Positions 12,961-23,918 of a stretch of 64,000 bases of DNA are shown piece by piece. Numbering within the stretch: position 1 is the first letter of the stretch; each line of letters starts with the position of its first letter. Below the pieces are notes generated by a model. That model ran no database searches and was not told the origin of the DNA. It saw only the letters and a list, made by a program, of their open reading frames with translations. Where the stretch lies: assembly GCA_027186245.1 (NCBI GenBank), contig CP114483.1:11924220-11988219 (forward strand), written 5' to 3'. The position numbers and the translations under genes are program-made. Origin of the DNA: Coriaria nepalensis. Taxonomy: Eukaryota > Streptophyta > Magnoliopsida > Cucurbitales > Coriariaceae.

Positions 12961-14640
12961 TTAGCCTTAAAGTCGTATTATTGCGTCTATTTTAGTCATT
13001 AAATCATTCAAAATCACTTCGTACGAAATTCGCAGTTTAAACACTACTTTCGTGCATAACTTCCCGTTGATCGATTCAAGGCAACAACGCATTTGTTTAG
13101 CCTTAAAATCACGTCACAGAGTCTCTTGTAGTCATGAAATCATTCGAAATTAAGCCGAACGAATTCTATTTTCGCCCTTCAAACATGATCTTCTTACATA
13201 ACTTGCGATTAATCTAGTGAAGACAACAATGCATTCCTTTAGCCTTAAAAAGCATGTCATTCAGTCTTTTCATGTCATTAAATTGTTTGAAAGCACGTCG
13301 AACCAATTCTATGTTTGCATTTAAAACATGACTTTCATGCATAACTTGCAAATGATCTATTGAAGAAAACTATGCATTTTTTTAGCCTTAAAGTCGTATT
13401 ATTGCGTCTATTTTAGTCATTAAATCATTCAAAATCACTTCGTACGAAATTCGCAGTTTAAACATGACTTTCATGCATAACTTGCCGTTGATCGATTCAA
13501 GGCAACAACGCATTTGTTTAGCCTTAAAATCATGTCATTGAGTCTCTTGTAGTCATGAAATCATTCTAAATTAATCCAAAGAAATTCTATTTTCGCCCTT
13601 CAAACATGATTTTCTTACATAACTTGCAATTAATCTAGTGAAGACAACAATGCATTCCTTTAGCCTTAAAAAGCATCTCATTCAGTCTTTTCATGTCATT
13701 AAATTGTTTGAAAGCACGTCGAACCAATTCTATGTTTGCATTTAAAACACGACTTTCATGCATAACTTGCAAATGATCTATTGAAGAAAACTATGCATTT
13801 TTTTAGCCTTAAAGTCGTATTATTGCGTCTATTTTAGTCATTAAATCATTCAAAATCACTTCGTACAAAATTCGCAGTTTAAACACTACTTTCGTGCATA
13901 ACTTCCCGTTGATCGATTCAAGGCAACAACGCATTTGTTTAGCCTTAAAATCACGTCACAGAGTCTCTTGTAGTCATGAAATCATTCTAAATTAAGCCGA
14001 ACGAATTCTATTTTCGCCCTTCAAACATGATCTTCTTACATAACTTGCGATTAATCTAGTGAAGACAACAATGCATTCCTTTAGCCTTAAAAAGCATGTC
14101 ATTCAGTCTTTTCATGTCATTAAATTGTTTGAAAGCACGTCGAACCAATTCTATGTTTGCATTTAAAACATGACTTTCATGCATAACTTGCAAATGATCT
14201 ATTGAAGAAAACTATGCATTTTTTTAGCCTTAAAGTCGTATTATTGCGTCTATTTTAGTCATTAAATCATTCAAAATCACTTCATACGAAATTCGCAGTT
14301 TAAACATGTCTTTCATGCATAACTTGCCGTTGATCGATTCAAGGCAACAACGCATTTGTTTAGCCTTAAAATCATGTCATTGAGTCTATTGTAGTCATGA
14401 AATCATTCTAAATTAATCCGAACAAATTCTATTTTCGCGCTTCAAACATTATTTTCTTACATAATTTGCAATTAATCTATTGAAGACAACAATGCATTCC
14501 TTTAGCCTTGAAAAGCATGTCATTCAGTCTTTTCATGTCATTAAAGTGTTTGAAAGCACGTCGAACCAATTCTATGTTTGCATTTCAAACACGACTTTCA
14601 TGCATAACTTGCAAATGATCTATTGAAGAAAACTATGCAT
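12961..14640. repeat. Four trimers, partly duplicated 4,210 bp downstream
   Basis: 12961 to about 13990 is nearly the same as 17171 to about 18200 (offset 4,210, or 10 trimers): CACTACTTTCG with CACGTCACAG, then a TTTCATGCATAACTTGCCG unit with CCAAAGAAATTC and AAGCATCTC, then a second CACTACTTTCG unit. From about 13991 to 14360 the two copies use different trimers. They rejoin at the GTCTATTGTAG/GCGCTTCAAACATT unit. Confidence 0.7.
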
Positions 14641-16750
14641 TTTTTTAGCCTTAAAGTCGTATTATTGCATCTCTTTTGGTCATTAAATCATTCAAAATCA
14701 CTTCGTACGAAATTCGCAGTTTAAACATGACTTTCGTGCATAACTTGCCGTTGATCGATTCAAGGCAACAACGCATTTGTTTAGCCTTAAAATCATGTCA
14801 TTGAGTCTCTTGTAGTCATGAAATCATTCTAAATTAATCCGAACAAATTCTATTTTCGCCCTTTAAACATGATTTTCTTACATAACTTGCAATTAATCTA
14901 TTGAAGACAACAATGCATTCCTTTAGCCTTAAAAAGCATGTCATTCAGTCTTTTCAAGTCATTAAAGTGTTTGAAAGCACGTCGAACCAATTCTATGTTT
15001 GCATTTGAAACACGACTTTCATGCATAACTTGCAAATGATCTATTGAAGAAAACTACGCATTTTTTTAGCCTTAAAGTCGTATTATTGCGTCTCTTTTGG
15101 TCATTAAATCATTCAAAATCACTTCGCACAAAATTCGCAGTTTAAACATGACTTTCGTGCATAACTTGCCGTTGATCGATTCAAGGCAACAACGCATTTG
15201 TTTAGCCTTAAAATCATGTCATTGAGTCTCCTGTAGTCATGAAATCATTCTAAATTAATCCAAAGAAATTCTATTTTCGCCCTTCAAACATGATTTTCTT
15301 ACATAACTTGCAATTAATCTAGTGAAGACAACAATGCATTCCTTTAGCCTTAAAAAGCATCTCATTCAGTCTTTTCATGTCATTAAATTGTTTGAAAGCA
15401 CGTCGAACCAATTCTATGTTTGCATTTAAAACATGACTTTCATGCATAACTTGCAAATGATCTATTGAAGAAAACTATGCATTTTGTTAGCCTTAAAGTC
15501 GTATTATTGCGTCTCTTTTAGTCATTAAATCATTCAATATAACTTCGAACGAAATTCGCAGTTTAAACATGACTTTCGTGCATAACTTGCCGTTGATCGA
15601 TTCAAGGCAACAACGCATTTGTTTAACCTTAAAATCATGTCACTGAGTCTCTTATAGTCATGAAATCATTCTAAATTAATCCGAACGAATTCTATTTTCG
15701 CCCTTCAAACATGATTTTCTTACATAACTTGCAATTAATCTAGTGAAGACAACAATGCATTCCTTTAGCCTTAAAAAGCATGTCATTCTGTCTTTTCAAG
15801 TCATTAAAGTGTTTGAAAGCACGTCGAACCAATTCTATGTTTGCATTTAAAACACGACTTTCATGCATAACTTGCAAATGATCTATTGAAGAAAACTATG
15901 CATTTTTTTAGCCTTAAAGTCGTATTATTGCATCTCTTTTGGTCATTAAATCATTTAAAATAACTTCGTACGAAATTCGCAGTTTAAACATGACTTTCGT
16001 GCATAACTTGCCGTTGATCGATTCAAGGCAACAACGCATTTGTTTAGCCTTAAAATCATGTCACTGAGTCTCTTATAGTCATGAAATCATTCCAAATTAA
16101 TCCGAACGAATTCTATTTTCGCCCTTCAAACATGATTTTCTTACATAACTTGCAATTAATCTAGTGAAGACAACAATGCATTCCTTTAGCCTTAAAAAGC
16201 ATGTCATTCTGTCTTTTCAAGTCATTAAAGTGTTTGAAAGCACGTCGAACCAATTCTATGTTTGCATTTAAAACACGACTTTCATGCATAACTTGCAAAT
16301 GATCTATTGAAGAAAACTATGCATTTTTTTAGCCTTAAAGTCGTATTATTGCATCTCTTTTGGTCATTAAATCATTGAAAATAACTTCGTACGAAATTCG
16401 CAGTTTAAACATGACTTTCGTGCATAACTTGCCATTGATCGATTCAAGGCAACAACGCATTTGTTTAGCCTTAAAATCATGTCATTGAGTCTCCTGTAGT
16501 CATGAAATCATTCTAAATTAATCCAAAGAAATTCTATTTTCGCCCTTCAAACATGATTTTCTTACATAACTTGCAATTAATCTAGTGAAGACAACAATGC
16601 ATTCCTTTAGCCTTAAAAAGCATCTCATTCAGTCTTTTCATGTCATTAAATTGTTTGAAAGCACGTCGAACCAATTCTATGTTTGCATTTAAAACATGAC
16701 TTTCATGCATAACTTGCAAATGATCTATTGAAGAAAACTATGCATTTTTT
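14641..16750. repeat. 5-trimer block, copied at 20535-22644
   Basis: The block is marked by GCATCTCTTTTGG, GCATTTGAAACACG, ACTACGCATTT, TTCGCACAAAATTCG, CTCCTGTAGTC, CCAAAGAAATTC, AAGCATCTC, GCATTTTGTTAGCC and ATTCCAAATTAATCC. The same marks in the same order lie 5,894 bp downstream (14 x 421). The first four trimers also match 4,210 bp downstream at 18851 to about 20160. Confidence 0.75.
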
Positions 16751-18429
16751 TAGCCTTAAAGTCGTATTATTGCATCTCTTTTGGTCATTAAATCATTTAA
16801 AATAACTTCGTACGAAATTCGCAGTTTAAACATGACTTTCGTGCATAACTTGCCATTGATCGATTCAAGGCAACAACGCATTTGTTTAGCCTTAAAATCA
16901 TGTCATTGAGTCTATTGTAGTCATGAAATCATTCTAAATTAATCCGAACAAATTCTATTTTCGCGCTTCAAACATTATTTTCTTACATAATTTGCAATTA
17001 ATCTATTGAAGACAACAATGCATTCCTTTAGCCTTGAAAAGCATGTCATTCAGTCTTTTCATGTCATTAAATTGTTTGAAAGCACGTCGAACCAATTCTA
17101 TGTTTGCATTTAAAACACGACTTTCATGCATAACTTGCAAATGATCTATTGAAGAAAACTATGCATTTTTTTAGCCTTAAAGTCGTATTATTGCGTCTAT
17201 TTTAGTCATTAAATCATTCAAAATCACTTCGTACGAAATTCGCAGTTTAAACACTACTTTCGTGCATAACTTCCCGTTGATCGATTCAAGGCAACAACGC
17301 ATTTGTTTAGCCTTAAAATCACGTCACAGAGTCTCTTGTAGTCATGAAATCATTCTAAATTAAGCCGAACGAATTCTATTTTCGCCCTTCAAACATGATC
17401 TTCTTACATAACTTGCGATTAATCTAGTGAAGACAACAATGCATTCCTTTAGCCTTAAAAAGCATGTCATTCAGTCTTTTCATGTCATTAAATTGTTTGA
17501 AAGCACGTCGAACCAATTCTATGTTTGCATTTAAAACATGACTTTCATGCATAACTTGCAAATGATCTATTGAAGAAAACTATGCATTTTTTTAGCCTTA
17601 AAGTCGTATTATTGCGTCTATTTTAGTCATTAAATCATTCAAAATCACTTCGTACGAAATTCGCAGTTTAAACATGACTTTCATGCATAACTTGCCGTTG
17701 ATCGATTCAAGGCAACAACGCATTTGTTTAGCCTTAAAATCATGTCATTGAGTCTCTTGTAGTCATGAAATCATTCTAAATTAATCCAAAGAAATTCTAT
17801 TTTCGCCCTTCAAACATGATTTTCTTACATAACTTGCAATTAATCTAGTGAAGACAACAATGCATTCCTTTAGCCTTAAAAAGCATCTCATTCAGTCTTT
17901 TCATGTCATTAAATTGTTTGAAAGCACGTCGAACCAATTCTATGTTTGCATTTAAAACACGACTTTCATGCATAACTTGCAAATGATCTATTGAAGAAAA
18001 CTATGCATTTTTTTAGCCTTAAAGTCATATTATTGCGTCTATTTTAGTCATTAAATCATTCAAAATCACTTCGTACGAAATTCGCAGTTTAAACACTACT
18101 TTCGTGCATAACTTCCCGTTGATCGATTCAAGGCAACAACGCATTTGTTTAGCCTTAAAATCACGTCACAGAGTCTCTTGTAGTCATGAAATCATTCTAA
18201 ATTAATCCGAACAAATTCTATTTTCGCCCTTCAAACATGATTTTCTTACATAACTTGCAATTAATCTATTGAAGACAACAATGCATTCCTTTAGCCTTGA
18301 AAAGCATGTCATTCAGTCTTTTCATGTCATTAAAGTGTTTGAAAGCACGTCGAACCAATTCTATGTTTGCATTTAAAACACGACTTTCATGCATAACTTG
18401 CAAATGATCTATTGAAGAAAACTATGCAT
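16751..18429. repeat. Four trimers bridging two HOR blocks
   Basis: The first unit has TCATTTAAAATAACTTCG and GCCATTGATCG with GTCTATTGTAG and GCGCTTCAAACATT. It is followed by units that copy 12961 to about 13990. Units around 18100 mix a CACTAC A monomer with a right-style C monomer (TAATCTATTGAAG, GCCTTGAAAAGC), so this stretch is a mosaic. Confidence 0.65.
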
Positions 18430-20113
18430 TTTTTTAGCCTTAAAGTCGTATTATTGCATCTCTTTTGGTCATTAAATCATTTAAAATAACTTCGTACGAA
18501 ATTCGCAGTTTAAACATGACTTTCGTGCATAACTTGCCATTGATCGATTCAAGGCAACAACGCATTTGTTTAGCCTTAAAATCATGTCATTGAGTCTATT
18601 GTAGTCATGAAATCATTCTAAATTAATCCGAACAAATTCTATTTTCGCGCTTCAAACATTATTTTCTTACATAATTTGCAATTAATCTATTGAAGACAAC
18701 AATGCATTCCTTTAGCCTTGAAAAGCATGTCATTCAGTCTTTTCATGTCATTAAAGTGTTTGAAAGCACGTCGAACCAATTCTATGTTTGCATTTCAAAC
18801 ACGACTTTCATGCATAACTTGCAAATGATCTATTGAAGAAAACTATGCATTTTTTTAGCCTTAAAGTCGTATTATTGCATCTCTTTTGGTCATTAAATCA
18901 TTCAAAATCACTTCGTACGAAATTCGCAGTTTAAACATGACTTTCGTGCATAACTTGCCGTTGATCGATTCAAGGCAACAACGCATTTGTTTAGCCTTAA
19001 AATCATGTCATTGAGTCTCTTGTAGTCATGAAATCATTCTAAATTAATCCGAACAAATTCTATTTTCGCCGTTTAAACATGATTTTCTTACATAACTTGC
19101 AATTAATCTATTGAAGACAACAATGCATTCCTTTAGCCTTAAAAAGCATGTCATTCAGTCTTTTCAAGTCATTAAAGTGTTTGAAAGCACGTCGAACCAA
19201 TTCTATGTTTGCATTTGAAACACGACTTTCATGCATAACTTGCAAATGATCTATTGAAGAAAACTACGCATTTTTTTAGCCTTAAAGTCGTATTATTGCG
19301 TCTCTTTTGGTCATTAAATCATTCAAAATCACTTCGCACAAAATTCGCAGTTTAAACATGACTTTCGTGCATAACTTGCCGTTGATCGATTCAAGGCAAC
19401 AACGCATTTGTTTAGCCTTAAAATCATGTCATTGAGTCTCCAGTAGTCATGAAATCATTCTAAATTAATCCAAAGAAATTCTATTTTCGCCCTTCAAACA
19501 TGATTTTCTTACATAACTTGCAATTAATCTAGTGAAGACAACAATGCATTCCTTTAGCCTTAAAAAGCATCTCAATCAGTCTTTTCATGTCATTAAATTG
19601 TTTGAAAGCACGTCGAACCAATTCTATGTTTGCATTTAAAACATGACTTTCATGCATAACTTGCAAATGATCTATTGAAGAAAACTATGCATTTTGTTAG
19701 CCTTAAAGTCGTATTATTGCGTCTCTTTTAGTCATTAAATCATTCAATATAACTTCGAACGAAATTCGCAGTTTAAACATGACTTTCGTGCATAACTTGC
19801 CGTTGATCGATTCAAGGCAACAACGCATTTGTTTAACCTTAAAATCATGTCACTGAGTCTCTTATAGTCATGAAATCATTCTAAATTAATCCGAACGAAT
19901 TCTATTTTCGCCCTTCAAACATGATTTTCTTACATAACTTGCAATTAATCTAGTGAAGACAACAATGCATTCCTTTAGCCTTAAAAAGCATGTCATTCTG
20001 TCTTTTCAAGTCATTAAAGTGTTTGAAAGCACGTCGAACCAATTCTATGTTTGCATTTAAAACACGACTTTCATGCATAACTTGCAAATGATCTATTGAA
20101 GAAAACTATGCAT
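18430..20113. repeat. 4-trimer HOR, copy 1 (1,684-bp period)
   Basis: The block opens with GCATCTCTTTTGG and GTCTATTGTAG/GCGCTTCA units and continues with CGCCGTTTAAACATG, ACTACGCATTT (19264), TTCGCACAAAATTCG, CTCCAGTAGTC and GCATTTTGTTAGCC. All are found again 1,684 bp later. Differences between the two copies are few (CTCCAG versus CTCCTG, TTTTAG versus TTTTGG). Confidence 0.8.
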
Positions 20114-21797
20114 TTTTTTAGCCTTAAAGTCGTATTATTGCATCTCTTTTGGTCATTAAATCATTGAAAATAACTTCGTACGAAATTCGCAGTTTAAACA
20201 TGACTTTCGTGCATAACTTGCCGTTGATCGATTCAAGGCAACAACGCATTTGTTTAGCCTTAAAATCATGTCATTGAGTCTATTGTAGTCATGAAATCAT
20301 TCTAAATTAATCCGAACAAATTCTATTTTCGCGCTTCAAACATTATTTTCTTACATAATTTGCAATTAATCTATTGAAGACAACAATGCATTCCTTTAGC
20401 CTTGAAAAGCATGTCATTCAGTCTTTTCATGTCATTAAAGTGTTTGAAAGCACGTCGAACCAATTCTATGTTTGCATTTCAAACACGACTTTCATGCATA
20501 ACTTGCAAATGATCTATTGAAGAAAACTATGCATTTTTTTAGCCTTAAAGTCGTATTATTGCATCTCTTTTGGTCATTAAATCATTCAAAATCACTTCGT
20601 ACGAAATTCGCAGTTTAAACATGACTTTCGTGCATAACTTGCCGTTGATCGATTCAAGGCAACAACGCATTTGTTTAGCCTTAAAATCATGTCATTGAGT
20701 CTCTTGTAGTCATGAAATCATTCTAAATTAATCCGAACAAATTCTATTTTCGCCGTTTAAACATGATTTTCTTACATAACTTGCAATTAATCTATTGAAG
20801 ACAACAATGCATTCCTTTAGCCTTAAAAAGCATGTCATTCAGTCTTTTCAAGTCATTAAAGTGTTTGAAAGCACGTCGAACCAATTCTATGTTTGCATTT
20901 GAAACACGACTTTCATGCATAACTTGCAAATGATCTATTGAAGAAAACTACGCATTTTTTTAGCCTTAAAGTCGTATTATTGCGTCTCTTTTGGTCATTA
21001 AATCATTCAAAATCACTTCGCACAAAATTCGCAGTTTAAACATGACTTTCGTGCATAACTTGCCGTTGATCGATTCAAGGCAACAACGCATTTGTTTAGC
21101 CTTAAAATCATGTCATTGAGTCTCCTGTAGTCATGAAATCATTCTAAATTAATCCAAAGAAATTCTATTTTCGCCCTTCAAACATGATTTTCTTACATAA
21201 CTTGCAATTAATCTAGTGAAGACAACAATGCATTCCTTTAGCCTTAAAAAGCATCTCAATCAGTCTTTTCATGTCATTAAATTGTTTGAAAGCACGTCGA
21301 ACCAATTCTATGTTTGCATTTAAAACATGACTTTCATGCATAACTTGCAAATGATCTATTGAAGAAAACTATGCATTTTGTTAGCCTTAAAGTCGTATTA
21401 TTGCGTCTCTTTTGGTCATTAAATCATTCAATATAACTTCGAACGAAATTCGCAGTTTAAACATGACTTTCGTGCATAACTTGCCGTTGATCGATTCAAG
21501 GCAACAACGCATTTGTTTAACCTTAAAATCATGTCACTGAGTCTCTTATAGTCATGAAATCATTCTAAATTAATCCGAACGAATTCTATTTTCGCCCTTC
21601 AAACATGATTTTCTTACATAACTTGCAATTAATCTAGTGAAGACAACAATGCATTCCTTTAGCCTTAAAAAGCATGTCATTCTGTCTTTTCAAGTCATTA
21701 AAGTGTTTGAAAGCACGTCGAACCAATTCTATGTTTGCATTTAAAACACGACTTTCATGCATAACTTGCAAATGATCTATTGAAGAAAACTATGCAT
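20114..21797. repeat. 4-trimer HOR, copy 2
   Basis: This is the tandem partner of 18430-20113, with ACTACGCATTT near 20948 and CGCCGTTTAAAC near 20751. CGCCGTTTAAAC is shared with copy 1 only, whereas the third relative at 14641 has CGCCCTTTAAAC. The tandem pair therefore arose after that split. Confidence 0.8.
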
Positions 21798-22644
21798 TTT
21801 TTTAGCCTTAAAGTCGTATTATTGCATCTCTTTTGGTCATTAAATCATTTAAAATAACTTCGTACGAAATTCGCAGTTTAAACATGACTTTCGTGCATAA
21901 CTTGCCGTTGATCGATTCAAGGCAACAACGCATTTGTTTAGCCTTAAAATCATGTCACTGAGTCTCTTATAGTCATGAAATCATTCCAAATTAATCCGAA
22001 CGAATTCTATTTTCGCCCTTCAAACATGATTTTCTTACATAACTTGCAATTAATCTAGTGAAGACAACAATGCATTCCTTTAGCCTTAAAAAGCATGTCA
22101 TTCTGTCTTTTCAAGTCATTAAAGTGTTTGAAGGCATGTCGAACCAATTCTATGTTTGCATTTAAAACACGACTTTCATGCATAACTTGCAAATGATCTA
22201 TTGAAGAAAACTATGCATTTTTTTAGCCTTAAAGTCGTATTATTGCATCTCTTTTGGTCATTAAATCATTGAAAATAACTTCGTACGAAATTCGCAGTTT
22301 AAACATGACTTTCGTGCATAACTTGCCATTGATCGATTCAAGGCAACAACGCATTTGTTTAGCCTTAAAATCATGTCATTGAGTCTCCTGTAGTCATGAA
22401 ATCATTCTAAATTAATCCAAAGAAATTCTATTTTCGCCCTTCAAACATGATTTTCTTACATAACTTGCAATTAATCTAGTGAAGACAACAATGCATTCCT
22501 TTAGCCTTAAAAAGCATCTCATTCAGTCTTTTCATGTCATTAAATTGTTTGAAAGCACGTCGAACCAATTCTATGTTTGCATTTAAAACATGACTTTCAT
22601 GCATAACTTGCAAATGATCTATTGAAGAAAACTATGCATTTTTT
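21798..22644. repeat. Two trimers ending the left domain
   Basis: These match 15904-16750 at offset 5,894: TCATTTAAAATAAC, ATTCCAAATTAATCC, then TCATTGAAAATAAC, CTCCTGTAG, CCAAAGAAATTC and AAGCATCTC. One private pair of changes (GAAGGCATGTCG for GAAAGCACGTCG) sits at about 22131. Confidence 0.7.
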
Positions 22645-23441
22645 TAGACTTAAAGTCGTATTATTGCGTCTCTTTTAGTCATTAAATCATTCAATATAAC
22701 TTCGAACGAAATTCGCAGTTTAAACATGAGTTTTGTGCATAACTTGCGGTTGATCGATTCAAGGCAACAACGCATTTGCTTAGCCTTAAAATCATGTCAT
22801 TGAGTCTCTTATAGTCATGAAATCATTCCAAATTAATCCGAACGAATTCTATTTTCGCCCTTCAAACATGATTTTCTTACATAACTTGCAATTAATCTAG
22901 TGAAGACAACAATGCATTCCTGTAGCCTTGAAAAGCATGTCATTCAGTCTTTTAAGTCATTAAAGTGTTTGAAAGCACGTCGAACCAATTCTATGTTTGC
23001 ATTTAAAACACGACTTTCATGCATAACTTGCAAATGATCTATTGAAGAAAACTATGCATTTTTTCAGACTTAAAGTCGTATTATTGCGTCTCTTTTAGTC
23101 ATTAAATCATTCAATATAACTTCGAACGAAATTCGCAGTTTAAACATGAGTTTTGTGCATAACTTGCGGTTGATCGATTCAAGGCAACAACGCATTTGCT
23201 TAGCCTTAAAATCATGTCATTGAGTCTCTTGTAGTCATGAAATCATTCTAAATTAATCTGAACGAATTCTATTTTCGCCCTTCAAACATGATTTTCTTAC
23301 ATAACTTGCAATTAATCTATTGAAGACAACAATGCATTCCTTTAGCTTTAAAAAGCATGTCATTCTGTCTTTTAAGTCATTAAAGTGTTTGAAAGCACGT
23401 CGAACCAATTCTATGTTTGCATTTAAAACACGACTTTCATG

Positions 23442-23577
23442 CATAACTTGCAAATGATCTATTGAAGAAAACTATGCATTTTTTTAGCCTTAAAGTCGTA
23501 TTATTGCGTCTCTTTTGGTCATTAAATCGTTCAAAATCACTTCGTACGAAATTCGCAGTTTAAACATGACTTTCGTG
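23442..23577 (+). repeat. Reference monomer A (136 bp)
   Basis: This is the first monomer of a typical trimer, given as a reference copy. It opens with CATAACTTGCAAATGATC, then ATTGAAG, ATGCAT and a run of seven T. The middle holds GTCGTATTATTGCGTCTC and a second half with TTCGTACGAA and CGCAGTTTAAACATGA. It is the shortest and most variable of the three. At least three linked variant sets exist: with GACTTAAAG/ATATAACTTCGAACG, with GCCTTAAAG/AAATCACTTCGTACG, and with GTCTATTTTAG (left domain only). Phase of the monomer is my choice; the boundary is arbitrary. Confidence 0.9.
23541..23550. other. 10-bp palindrome TTCGTACGAA in monomer A
   Basis: TTCGTACGAA is a perfect inverted repeat and recurs once per trimer in one of the two major A variants. 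The alternative variant has TTCGAACGAA at the same place (for example 23962-23971), which keeps only the inner TTCGAA palindrome. The site holds two CpG dinucleotides. A recurrent dyad in a satellite without an obvious CENP-B box is a candidate for a bound protein or a non-B structure; no function is shown by sequence. Confidence 0.6.
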
Positions 23578-23719
23578 CATAACTTGCCATTGATCGATTC
23601 AAGGCAACAACGCATTTGTTTAGCCTTAAAATCATGTCATTGAGTCTCTTATAGTCATGAAATCATTCTAAATTAATCCGAACGAATTCTATTTTCGCCC
23701 TTCAAACATGATTTTCTTA
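23578..23719 (+). repeat. Reference monomer B (142 bp)
   Basis: This is the second monomer of the trimer. It opens with CATAACTTGCC followed by ATTGATCGATTCAAGGC (GTTGATCG in many other copies) and ACAACGCATTTG, then GCCTTAAAATCATGTC. It has GAGTCTCTTATAGTCATG (GAGTCTCTTGTAGTCATG in most others) and ends with TTTTCGCCCTTCAAACATG. Compared with A and C it shares the opening CATAACTTGC, the CGCATTT/ATGCATT position and the TTAGCCTTAAA box, so the three monomers descend from one ancestor of about 140 bp. B carries an EcoRI-like GAATTC in copies with CGAACGAATTC and loses it in copies with CGAACAAATTC. Confidence 0.9.
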
Positions 23720-23862
23720 CATAACTTGCAATTAATCAATTGAAGACAACAATGCATTCCTTTAGCCTTAAAAAGCATGTCATTCAGCCTTTTCATGTCA
23801 TTAAATTGTTTGAAAGCACGTCGAACCAATTCTACGTTTGCATTTAAAACACGACTTTCATG
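23720..23862 (+). repeat. Reference monomer C (143 bp)
   Basis: This is the third monomer of the trimer. It opens with CATAACTTGCAATTAATC, then TTGAAGACAACAATGCATTC and TTTAGCCTTAAAAAGCATG. The second half holds TTTGAAAGCACGTCGAACC and GCATTTAAAACACGACTTTC. A common variant shortens TTTTCATGTCATT to TTTTAAGTCATT, which accounts for 420-bp rather than 421-bp trimers. The reference copy carries TAATCAATTG; most left-domain copies have TAATCTAGTG and right-domain copies TAATCTATTG. Confidence 0.9.
23751..23758. other. AATGCATT palindrome in monomer C
   Basis: AATGCATT is a perfect 8-bp palindrome at the homologous box where A has CTATGCATT and B has ACGCATTTG. It is present in almost every C monomer in the window and is one of the most conserved points of the three-monomer alignment. 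Confidence 0.5.
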
Positions 23863-23907
23863 CATAACTTGCAAATGATCTATTGAAGAAAACTATGCAT
23901 TTTTTTA

Positions 23908-23918
23908 GACTTAAAGTC
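23908..23918. other. 11-bp dyad GACTTAAAGTC in monomer A
   Basis: GACTT and AAGTC are complementary arms around one base. The dyad exists only in A monomers with the GACTTAAAG variant, which dominates many blocks after 22.6 kb; the alternative GCCTTAAAGTC breaks one pair. It sits just after the T run of A. Whether this matters for folding or binding is unknown. Confidence 0.5.

Noticed and set aside
23253..23874. Two minus-strand frames of 61-66 codons with related translations (23253-23453 and 23689-23874), also at 34631-34816
   Set aside because: They are the same stretch of monomer C and adjoining B read backwards in different trimers. The similarity comes from the repeat, not from selection on a protein, and most trimers carry stops or lack the frame.
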